Of a stretch of DNA of 64,000 bases, positions 29,136 through 39,058 are shown piece after piece. Every line of letters starts with the position of its first letter. Position 1 is the stretch's first letter. The notes under the pieces were generated by a model. It saw nothing but the letters and a program-made list of their open reading frames with translations, made no database searches and had not been told where the DNA came from. The translations under genes were made by a program, and so were the position numbers. The stretch lies in assembly GCF_026262505.1 (NCBI RefSeq), contig NC_067203.1, positions 15,574,392-15,638,391 of the forward strand, given 5' to 3'. The stretch is from Trichomonas vaginalis G3 (lineage: Eukaryota; Parabasalia; Trichomonadida; Trichomonadidae).

Positions 29136-30887
29136 TTTTAAAATTTCTAAACCATATTTTACCTTTTTGAGCAAAATGTTATTATATGCATTAGAGCAAA
29201 ATTATTTGAATAATTTGGTGTTTCACATTTCATTTATGATTTCAATTCAAATCCATTCAAATCAATTATTTAATACATACATGAAATCATATATTTTTAA
29301 AAACAAATTCCATGGTTTTCCATAACTTTGATTTCTGACGATATTTTTTGAAAGGGTGATTAATCAATACTATATACCCAATAGAACAATGACATTGTTT
29401 ACAGTTTTCATATATGTCAAAAAAAAATTGAATGATAGATAGAAAATAATGATATCATTGAGGGCTATATTGACTTTAAAGGCAATCCCATATTAAAAAT
29501 AATTTTGAAAACTGTTTTAAAATCTGTTTTTATGAGTACTGTAAAAATTTATTACGGTAATATATGAATGCGAAACATAATTATGCTTTAAAATGCCAGA
29601 TTTTCAAAATTACAAACGTATATAAATTTCTGACAAGATTTTCCGTTATTTCCGAGTTATAAATTCAATCTTAAAAACGTATATTATGGGAGTAAATTTT
29701 GCTCACTTTTTTCTACATATTTGATTATAAAATTAATATTTTTTTGAAAATAATTTTATCATTGGTGGTTCATCGAACCATTACACCCTATTCAATAAAT
29801 GAGGTATCAACAAACTCGTTATACGCTTTTTCGCATGATAATGACTGTAATTCTTTCTCAATTTCTTCCAATGTCATCATTTTTTTGAACACCAAGACAT
29901 CTATTCTGTTCCATTGGTGTACTACTTCGAGAATGAGTTCATGCATTACAAACTGATTCGTTTGTCAATATAAATTGAATTCAAATTTTTAAAACAAATA
30001 AACTATATCAGCAAAGTAATAAGCTCGTCAAGAGTGAATCATTCTCGAAGCTGTTTCTTTCCTTGACATATTTTCAAAAAATACATTCAAGAAATGAACA
30101 AAATTTCTAAAGGACAGCAACAGAAAACAGCGTCATTTATGATTTGTGTTTGTATCAATTTTGGTTTTCGATAAAAATTCTGTATTTTAGTGTATTTCTT
30201 TCAATAATTTTGAAAAAACTTTGTTTTAAAGCTTGAAAGTAATGAATAAGTTATGTATTGAATGTAAGAATAGATTTTTGACAATTAAAACCAATGATTA
30301 AGATTCTATTCGATGATGCAAATCAATTCTTGCAAATCTGAAAATTCCTTTGCGGATTCGGAATCTAGCCAACAACAAATGTTCAAATGACATTGAAGTA
30401 AAGTGGTTTTCATCTCCAAATTTTCTTTGAAATACTCGATTTAACTATAATCTATAAGAACTTTCAATTGAATTTTGTATTTTTGAATTTTTTTTGAAAT
30501 TATTCAAAAAAGAATCTTTATTTTAAATTTTTCTCAATTGTGGATGGTTGAACAGAGCTTATAAATCGGCTATTTTATTTCACTTTTCATAAAAATTTAA
30601 ATAATATTGGATATTTAGATAAAATCAAAAATTCAAATCAAGATAATTTTAATTTAAAGATTATTATTCTAGTTCCATCATTTCTAAATGGTATTATATG
30701 ACTTAGTATTAATAATCATAGTAAGGGAATCTTAGCTTTTCAATTTTTATCTTCGGAATTTTATAAGATTTCGAATCAAGCGCTATAATGATTCTGAACA
30801 GCATTTCAAAGACAGAACTATCTCAACAGATTTTTTTTAAAAATGTAATAATCATGAAATGTATAAAATGGCAATAGACAAGTAATT
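29136..30887. other. Long AT-rich intergenic region
   Basis: This stretch, 1.75 kb long, lies upstream of the cyclase and downstream of thioredoxin. Apart from one possible 52-residue frame on the minus strand (29788-29946) I see no gene or repeat. Confidence 0.5.
29788..29946 (-). CDS. Possible small protein of 52 residues
   Basis: ATG at 29946 opens a frame reading MHELILEVVHQWNRIDVL, then KMMTLEEIEKELQSLSCEKAY, to a stop at 29788. The composition (acidic, amphipathic helices, normal codon mix) is more protein-like than the surrounding AT-rich chance frames. It has no known domain. It may be a real small gene or a relic. Confidence 0.3.
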   Translation of the reverse strand: MHELILEVVHQWNRIDVLVFKKMMTLEEIEKELQSLSCEKAYNEFVDTSFIE

Positions 30888-31214
30888 TTACTTATACTGT
30901 GCAATTTTAGCCTTGAGGTCAGGGATTTTAAGACCAATGATTTCATCAAGCTTCTGATTTCCTTTGTAGTATAAGACTGTTGGAACAGAAGAAATTTCAT
31001 AGGCATTGCGGAAATCTTCCTTATCATCAATATCAACCATTAAGAATTGGACGTCTGTATTTTCCTTAGCGATGTTTGGCAACATTTGATTTAATCTCTT
31101 ACATGGCATGCATGTCGTAGAACCAAACTTGATTACAATAAGACCTGGGGCAGCAGCAATCTTAGCTTTAAGTTCATCAAGAGAGCCTTCGAAGTGTACA
31201 AGATTCTCAGACAT
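30888..31214 (-). CDS. Thioredoxin
   Basis: This small cytosolic dithiol reductase feeds peroxiredoxins in the trichomonad antioxidant system. The start is ATG at 31214 (MSENLVHFEGSLDEL), fixed by the initiator box TCATTTCA only a few bases upstream. The longer open frame upstream has no thioredoxin-like sequence. The 108 residues cover the whole fold: the active site reads STTCMPCKRL near residue 34, followed by VQFLMVDIDD, the cis-proline loop in VPTVLYY and EIIGLKIPDL. The active site is CMPC with Thr before it, where most thioredoxins have WCGPC. That could change redox potential or partner choice. Confidence 0.92.
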   Translation of the reverse strand: MSENLVHFEGSLDELKAKIAAAPGLIVIKFGSTTCMPCKRLNQMLPNIAKENTDVQFLMVDIDDKEDFRNAYEISSVPTVLYYKGNQKLDEIIGLKIPDLKAKIAQYK

Positions 31215-31217
31215 TTT

Positions 31218-31225
31218 TGAAATGA
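31218..31225 (-). promoter_or_regulatory. Initiator-like element TCATTTCA
   Basis: It lies three bases before the thioredoxin ATG on the minus strand. It has the same core as the boxes before the 240-residue gene and Myb. Confidence 0.55.
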
Positions 31226-31643
31226 AGTCGATGAAAAATTTGACAATAAACGTAAATTTTTCTTCAGAATTTTTACACCAAGTTGGCCAGGTTCCAATGA
31301 TAGATTTTTTGTATAGATTCATTGACAATACTTTACACATAAACAATTCCAATTGTAATCCACAATGAAGTTGCATTTTATGCATAAATTTTGGATGTGA
31401 GAATGAATTAGACATACAAAATAGCTATACAATGGATGGTCAGGCTAAGCCTTACAAAATTGCTTCATGACATTCACATTTTTCCCTCATCAAAATTATA
31501 TTGAATGCGGAATAACCACAACATCGAGGATGAAATTGAAAATTTGCTTCAGAGACTATTTGCCATCATATTAAACAATCATTATTGCGATTATAATGAA
31601 TAAAAATTGATTTGATTTTTATCATGGAAATACAAACAAATAT
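31226..31643. other. Spacer between thioredoxin and the surface protein gene
   Basis: It contains the thioredoxin upstream region and the 3' region of the minus-strand surface protein gene. Nothing else was seen. Confidence 0.5.
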
Positions 31644-33128
31644 TTATTCTGTAGTAGAATAATCATAAGAATAAGAAAATGATAAGGAGTCGAATTCATC
31701 CCCATCATCACCAAAAAAAGCTGGATCATCACCTTTGATCACTTTATAGGCAAGGCGAATATTCCTAATAATATTAATAACCGTTAATATAACTATAACA
31801 ACGATAAGTGCGGTTCCAGATGCAATATTTATTGCCGCTTTAACTTTTGGAACCTCAGTCTTAACAAACTCGGTCTGAATTGGTGGATGAGTTTCTTTTA
31901 TTTCTACAATGATTGGATTTGGATCATATCCTGGTTGGTCATACTCATCTTCATAAGGTGTTGCAGATGGAAAAGCTGTCCATCTTGGTGTCTTTATATA
32001 TGTTGATGGAGATTCTGCAGGTGTCGCTGGTATATCTGTTTCAGAAGGAGTTGTTTTTACTGTTGAATATGGAGTTTCAAAAGCTGTTTTATGAGCTGTT
32101 GAAAAGGGTGTTGGGAAGTCTGATGGCGCTGGTGTTCCTCCATTGGAAGGGCGAGGCGTTATTATTGGTGTCGTGTATGCTGTTGAAAATGGAGTCTTCT
32201 CTACTGTCGAAAAAGGTGTTTTATAAAATGTTGTGAATGGTGTTTTTTCGACTGTTTCATATGGAGTAGTTTTTTGAGTAATATATGGTGTAGTGTGTGG
32301 GGTTATTAAAGGAGTTGTGGCGTATGTTTGATAAACAGTAGTATATGGTGTTTCTATTGGAGTAATAGAGTTTGTTTCATAAGGAGTTTCGTACATAGTT
32401 ATGAAAGGGGTGTCAACTGGTGTTACAGCTGGGGTTGGAAATGGTATTTCATAAAAGGATCTATCGTAAATCTGAATGGCTTGTTCTCGTGATGTAAAAT
32501 TGATTTGATAGTCTGGGACACCAGAAAAATCACCCAAATCTAATTTAACCAGCAAAACTTGGAATTGCGTTTTACTAGTATAAATTTGCCCTTTTTCCAT
32601 AGTTGTCCATGTTCTGGCATTTTCAATTAATAAAGAAGAGCTACTTCCTTCTGGAAGATTATTTAAAAAAGCTAAATTCAGGTTTGTATTGAAAATTGCA
32701 ATGCATCTTTTGTGATTTGGATAAATTGGCATAATCGATGGTGGAATTGACTTCTGAAAGTCGACAATAATAGGCGATCTTTCGAGAAAGTGAAGTCCAT
32801 TTTCACAACCAGTAAGTCCACAAATGGCAATAATAGTATCTTGATTTAATATAGGAACACGACACTCTAATCTTGACCTTGGATAAGGAACATAATATGC
32901 ATTATTCGATTGGGTGTCAACTGGTATTGTATATGAAGCACCACCAGAATCATATGCAGTTAGTGCATAAGATGTAGCCCTACAAGTCAACAAGTAATAA
33001 ATTGCAGGTCCAGAATTTGATTGCAAAGTACTTGTGCCCATCAAAGAACCGCTGAGAGTGAAGGTTTGCAACAATGACGTTACCTCATATGTAGCACCAG
33101 CCACCAAAGTCAAAAATATAGCAAACAT
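31644..33128 (-). CDS. Type I surface protein with Thr/Pro repeats
   Basis: ATG at 33128 (MFAIFLTLVAGATYEV) gives a clean signal peptide; another ATG lies upstream at 33221. The product has 494 residues. After the signal come about 200 residues of beta-rich ectodomain with several Cys (LLTCRAT, RLECRVPI, ICGLTGCENGL). Then about 25 short repeats of the form TPxxT (TPYETVEKTPFTTFYKTP and the like) form a long stalk suited to O-glycosylation. A membrane segment follows (TALIVVIVILTVINII) and a tail of about 40 residues ending DEFDSLSFSYSYDYSTTE. It is probably exposed at the cell surface. The acidic Tyr-rich tail could bind endocytic adaptors. No named family was recognised. Confidence 0.82.
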   Translation of the reverse strand: MFAIFLTLVAGATYEVTSLLQTFTLSGSLMGTSTLQSNSGPAIYYLLTCRATSYALTAYDSGGASYTIPVDTQSNNAYYVPYPRSRLECRVPILNQDTIIAICGLTGCENGLHFLERSPIIVDFQKSIPPSIMPIYPNHKRCIAIFNTNLNLAFLNNLPEGSSSSLLIENARTWTTMEKGQIYTSKTQFQVLLVKLDLGDFSGVPDYQINFTSREQAIQIYDRSFYEIPFPTPAVTPVDTPFITMYETPYETNSITPIETPYTTVYQTYATTPLITPHTTPYITQKTTPYETVEKTPFTTFYKTPFSTVEKTPFSTAYTTPIITPRPSNGGTPAPSDFPTPFSTAHKTAFETPYSTVKTTPSETDIPATPAESPSTYIKTPRWTAFPSATPYEDEYDQPGYDPNPIIVEIKETHPPIQTEFVKTEVPKVKAAINIASGTALIVVIVILTVINIIRNIRLAYKVIKGDDPAFFGDDGDEFDSLSFSYSYDYSTTE

Positions 33129-35738
33129 AAAAACTTGAATTAAGTAATTCTTGTCAATATTGAATTTTTCAGAGAAAAATATACCGAAGACAATCAATTG
33201 AATTTTGAAATAGAACAACATATAAATGAATATTAATTAACCGATATATTTTGGCGCGTGAATTTTTGAAAGATAAATCGCCCCAAAAAACGATAAAAAA
33301 ATTAAAAATTTATTGTTATTTTGCTACACCACTATGCAACAAGAATATGCCTTAAATTGTTGTAAATTTTCTTCTCAATTTTGAAAGACATCTCAATTTT
33401 AAGGCGGCTTTAAGAACCAATAACTTGAATAATCTGTTGAGTTTTTATAAAAAGAAATCGTCCATAGAATATTTCACATACGCACCTTCATAATAATTAT
33501 AATATTCGTTCATTTAAAAATTTAAGGCTTCACTATAACATGAAAATGTAAACTATTCAAAATTTTTAAATAGATGAAAAATATGCTCTACAATATATAT
33601 AAATACTATTCTATCATTTTCGGAAAAATCACGTTATAACTCATGTTAGCGGAAGAAGGAATTTTTTAGGTAGGTCAATAAAAATTAAAAATAGTGATAA
33701 ATATAGCATTGACATAAATCATAGAATATATATCTCAAGGGACTTTAATTTTTGTCATGTTATTGAAGCCTTCATCATATGCAAAAAGTTTTAAGATCTA
33801 AATGAGAAAAGTATAAATATTGAAACAGATATGGCACAAACTCTCTCAATCTTGAGATATTTCAGTAGCAACATTTGAGAATAAAAAATTCGAGCAAGAT
33901 GGAAAGTAGCAACTTCCTTTGGAAATTTAGTAAAGTCTATATGCTAATCCTATTTTCAAGTGGATTCTTCAAATGCTCAATAATATGTAAGGAGTTTAAT
34001 TGAACTTCAGTTCTCATATTTTTCAGCTAATCTACTATGTAAAATCGGCTCCATTAAATAAAACTTCGGACGAGTCAGCATTTTCCACACATGGATTGAG
34101 AATCAATAAAATTGATGAGATTCCTTGCAGAAGAAAACATTAAAAAATTTAGTTCTTTGAAGGAAGAAAAGTTTTAGGATAGACGGAATAACTCCAAACT
34201 AGTGAAATGGGGAAAGAATTTTTTTGAAATAACTGACATTTAAAAATAGTAACGGTGTGAAATTTAGTCAATATTGAATATGTCTTCACAATTTTTCAAA
34301 TGAATTGTTTCTATGATTTTGCTAGAAGTATCTTTTGCTATAAAAATAATTAGTTAAAAATTGATAAATTTAATTTCAATCGAGCTGAATTATTAATAAC
34401 GATTTTTTCACTTTTTTTTCATCGAAAATAGCAAAATCAATCTTAATCATCTTCTAATCTAGTTGCTATGCGCGATGCATATTTAAAACATAGTGTAATA
34501 TCTTGATTTTGCTAAAATTGAAGAAGAAATAGAGCTTTATCGGATAATTATGGATTTAAAAGATTCTTTACAAGTGATTCATATTCCATAATTGATATTT
34601 CATAAAGCATTTGTAAAACGATAGATATTTTTAGATGACAAATGAATTTGTTCAAAAATTCAAAATCATTCAAAAATAAGAAATAGAAACTTCATTTAGT
34701 ATCATAGCTATGCACATTTATTTATTGAAACGTTCTTCTTTTGTCAATTCAAAAAAAATTTTTTTTCTTCTAACAAACTTCAAATGGTACTATTTTAAGA
34801 AATTTAGATTGAAATGATTAAAATTTACATCATTCAATGGTTTTGAAATTGAATTTCACTTTTAAATTTAAATTTTTGAATTAATAAAAGGATTTATTGG
34901 CTCATAAAGAATAGATATGAATGTCTTGATGGTTACACCAAAAATAAAATTTTGATATGATAATCTAAAAAAATATTTTGTGCATTGAATCAACTCTTTT
35001 GGTAATGTTCGCAACTAGTGCAGCTCAATATAGTCAAAAATATTTAAAAAAATGGAAACCTACCAAAATACGAGAATAATAGTATCATTATAAAGTTTAT
35101 GAAGGAGTGAAACGCGAGCAAATTAAAAAATATCAGAATATTTTTAGAGAAGTTAATTGATCAAGTTTTGAAACAATAATAACGAAAAAATTGAATTGAT
35201 TTTGACAGTTTCACAAATAATAACGAAAATAATTCATTTGAGAGCATTTAATAAAAATTAACTTGTCACTGACGCAAGACCAATTTAAATGAAATTACCA
35301 CTGAATATAAATTAACAATTGTGTGAACTTTTTAAAGAATTCTATTCAAATATTAAATAATCAAGGCTATTTTAATAAGATTTTCTAAATACAGCATCGA
35401 TATTCATTTTTACTCAATTAAACATAATAAATTGAATATTGTTCATAAATTTGATTGCGATATTTTTTGCGTATTTATGAATAATGCTTTGTTATTGTGT
35501 TATTCATATAATTTTTTTTGAGAGATATAAAATTGAATAGTATGGTTATGTAAACTTAATAAAATTGTGAAAACTGCTTTATTTGAAAAGAGCCGCCTTT
35601 AACCTGCTCTCAATTTCTATTGAATATAAAAATTGAAATTAATTATAATATCTATACCATTGTTAATATATTTCGAGAATTGCGCAGCACGTTAAATAAA
35701 AACTTTTTTGAATTATTCTCAAAAAATCTAAGATGAAT
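33129..35738. other. Long AT-rich intergenic region
   Basis: This divergent 2.6 kb stretch lies between the surface protein gene and the Myb gene. I see no open frame with a domain, RNA gene or clear repeat. Confidence 0.5.
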
Positions 35739-35748
35739 TCATTTCACA
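35739..35748 (+). promoter_or_regulatory. Initiator-like element TCATTTCACA
   Basis: It lies 12 bases before the Myb ATG and is identical over ten bases to the box at 11205-11214. Confidence 0.6.
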
Positions 35749-35760
35749 ATATTATCTTCA

Positions 35761-36375
35761 ATGGCAAAAAAGGGATCTCGTGGCATTATACCAAAAGTTA
35801 AATTCACTCCTGAAGAAGATGACTTGCTTACTGAGATAATAGAACGAATTGGCACAAATGATTGGGAGCTTGTTTCAAAAGAGATGAAGAAACGCACTGC
35901 ACGTCAATGTAGAGAAAGATGGATAAATTATTTATCCCCAGAATTGAGAAATGACCCTTGGACTGAAGAAGAAGACAAACTTCTTGACGAACTTTATGCA
36001 GAACTTGGTTCTAGATGGCATAAAATAGCCGAATATTTCCCAACAAGGTCAGGTAATTGTGTAAGGAATAGATTCAAATTACGCCAAAGGAGAACATTGA
36101 GGCAAAAGAAAAAGGCTCAAAAGGCTAATTCGCCAATATATGAAGAAGCTTCGCCTTCATCAGAAGACTCAGCGGATCAACTCACAAACATTATAACTCT
36201 CAAACCAGATCAATTTTCTAATGTAATTTCTTTTAAATCAGAGGAAGATGTTTTCGATATATTTAATGCGGAGAAAGGTTCTGTTGAAGAGTGGTTAGGC
36301 CTATGGCATTCCAAACGGGAACCGCGGTTGGTTACCATGGATTTCCGTCACCGGTCACATTTTAAAGATTTTTAA
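35761..36375 (+). CDS. R2R3 Myb-like DNA-binding protein
   Basis: This nuclear protein is likely a transcription factor; trichomonads have large families of short Mybs that bind promoter elements. It has 204 residues. The first Myb repeat is at about 10-62 (FTPEEDDLLTEIIERIGTNDW, then ARQCRERWINYL) and the second at about 65-112 (PWTEEEDKLLDELYAELGSRW, then GNCVRNRFKLRQRR). Both have the helix-turn-helix spacing, though the second repeat ends NRFK rather than NRWN. A basic tract follows and then an acidic, Ser-rich C-terminus. ATG at 35761 follows the initiator box directly. Confidence 0.93.
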   Translation: MAKKGSRGIIPKVKFTPEEDDLLTEIIERIGTNDWELVSKEMKKRTARQCRERWINYLSPELRNDPWTEEEDKLLDELYAELGSRWHKIAEYFPTRSGNCVRNRFKLRQRRTLRQKKKAQKANSPIYEEASPSSEDSADQLTNIITLKPDQFSNVISFKSEEDVFDIFNAEKGSVEEWLGLWHSKREPRLVTMDFRHRSHFKDF

Positions 36376-39058
36376 AGCCTTATAAAAATATGCTTTGTAA
36401 ATCATTTTTTGTAAATCGGCAAAAATTTGGTAATTTTCTTCAACTAATAAATCTGCGAATAGCATTTATAATACAAGAACAATCTTTTAAAATGCGTTTG
36501 ATTCATTTTTGTATAATTTCATATAGGCACATATATTCTTCCGGGACTTTCCGTGATTTTACCGTAAAATCATTAGTTTACACCAATTTTTCCGTATTTT
36601 GAATAGTTTACTGCACTTTTTCCGTAAAATTGAGTTACGGGAATCCGCAAAATTTCCGGACCTCATTTTTCATAGAATATAATAATAATATTTGATAAAA
36701 AGATATATTATTTATATTTTTGATTTTTGAATTACGGAAAAAGTGAATTGATAACTTGATTTTTTTATATGGTTAATTTTTCAAATGATATTATGAAGAT
36801 CTAAAATATTAAAAGTAAAAAATTGAATTACGGAAAAAGTGAGGTCAAAAGTGAAATAAATTTGCAGAACAATTTTCATTGAAATAAGCTTTATTTTTCA
36901 TTATTAATAACAATGCTGTAATAAACAGAAATTCATCAAAAGTGACAGCTCTCAATTTTTTGACATTTGTAAATTCTAAATTGAATGAGAAAAATGAAAT
37001 AATACTAAGCATAATACAATATTCTAGATTTAATTATAATTAGGAAAAAGTTAGTTTTGAGAGTACTTTTCATAGGCATATAGAATGAAATCTTCTGAAA
37101 AATAATATCATATAAACTCATATTATTTTCTAATATATAACTATTTTATATAAAATCAAATTCAATGATCTTAAAAGCGAAGGATAAACCTCAAAATTTA
37201 CGAATATAATGAGTGGGAATATAATGCTTCTCTATCATAAAACCATATGAAATATCAATTTTTGCTTTACGCCTAATTTTTGACGACAATTAGCAAAAAA
37301 TGTTAAATGTTAACACTCAGTCCATTTGAATATGAAAAATAAAATTGACTTTGATTAAATGTTTTTATTTATCATGCAATTCTTCTTGCGACCAAAGATT
37401 TGAATAAAATTTCAAAAAATAAGATAGCTTAAAAAATAATATACGGTAGTGTTTACTAATAGATGAATAGTATATAAATTCTATTAAAATGGATTTGATC
37501 CAAAAAAATATATAAAATTTGATCATAAATAAAATCGTTTTAAATTACTTCTTCATTTAAATTATAACAATTATTTTTGGTTTTATAGTTTTTAAAGCTC
37601 ATGTGGTTTTTTTAACCACAGAATACTTATGTGCTGTAGCAAGCTTGCAATCCAAAGCTCACGTTAGACAACAAGAGTCATGAAGTCTCATACTAAGGGA
37701 TATCCAACATATATTTTAATAATCTAATGTTTGTGACAAATATTCAACATAAAATTAAGTTTTCGTTTCGTTACAAGGCATTCATACTTTGGAGATATCA
37801 TATTTAATGTACAGAAAAGTTAATATTAAACAATACATGCTAAAGAATTAATAAATAAGATAATAAAATAAATTTATACGTAATTACTTTCATTTAATAT
37901 GCTTTATGCTGTATAATATTGATTAAGAGGCATTAAAAGGTTCCATAATCTGCTTTTATAGGCAAGATTTTTGATAAAAATTTTAAATTTTGAAAAATGA
38001 TGAGAAAAGGAAAAAAAAGGTAAATGAGAGCAAGAGGAGGGAAAAAAAGAAAAAGAAAAGGAAGGGAAGGGAAAAATAAAAGAAAGAAGGACATATAAAA
38101 ATTTAGATGCGCATTCTTAATGCCGAGGCGGCTTGCCGCCGAGGCGCGATTTTTTTAGGCCTCTACGGTAACCCGGCAATGTTTTTTTAAATCTTGTACA
38201 GCCCTAGGTTAGGCACTTTCATTTAATTTATGTACTTTCAAATGTTCGATAAATTGTTCATTGATCTGTTTATATTACTGTTGATCATTAATTTTTATTA
38301 AAACTTTTTTCATGTTAATATTCGCAAAATAGATCTTTTCAGTCAAATTACAAAGGAAAATAAAGGCAAAGAACCCGAATTCTTCATCGATATGTAAATA
38401 TCATGAAAGCTACTATTTTTCAAGCTAATTTCTCATATAGATTCTAAAATAGAAAATAACTATGAAATTTTCTTGAAAATTGATCTTAATTGGAGAGATA
38501 TTGCATTGTTTTAATATTTGATGACTCTAATTGGCCAAATATAGGCTAAGCTTGCTTAATTTTTACCGCCGTTAGAAATAAGATAATGGTTGCAATCCGA
38601 AATCATGCATTTTATAATATTTTTATACAATTAAAGAAATTATCATATTTTGCATAATTTTTGAAAGGTTTCGCTTATCCAACATATTTTTATGCAGTGT
38701 TTGCTTTCCAAATATCAAATATTCATTTCATATGTGAATTTTCATTATTATTCTTAAAATGACTTAATAGAAACTGCTATGCTATTTCTATATGAATAAA
38801 ATCATATTACCAATTTATCAATTGATATTGACCTATTTGAAATTCTAATGATTGAAACATGATCTGCAATATTTAAACCATTTCTTCCCATCTGGTAATT
38901 AGGCCCGAATAAAAAGCTTCTGTCTAGTTCAGATGTTTTTCTGAAGGAAAGTTTAATTTCATATCTTATCTGAAATATTTCAGATGCAAATATCGATATT
39001 AAAAAGTTATTACAGAGTTTTAGAGTTAAATACAATTATAAGATTTTATTAATTGATA
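36376..39058. other. Long intergenic region with palindromes and a GC island
   Basis: In 2.7 kb I see no gene. It does hold an inverted repeat TGTGGTT/AACCACA at 37602-37620, the palindrome GCAAGCTTGC at 37639-37648, a purine tract near 37985-38090 and a GC-rich island at 38120-38150 (listed separately). Confidence 0.5.
37985..38180. other. Purine tract followed by a GC-rich palindromic island
   Basis: About 100 bases are almost pure A/G on the plus strand (for example GGAGGGAAAAAAAGAAAAAG). An island then holds GCCGAGGCG twice and the hairpin GGCGGC-TT-GCCGCC. This stands out sharply in a sequence of roughly 25-30% GC. The function is unknown; it may be a replication or structure-forming site, or a relic of an inserted sequence. 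Confidence 0.6.

Noticed and set aside
29699-29956. 85-residue plus-strand frame
   Set aside because: AT-rich chance frame. The opposite strand gives a more protein-like but short frame, listed with low confidence instead.
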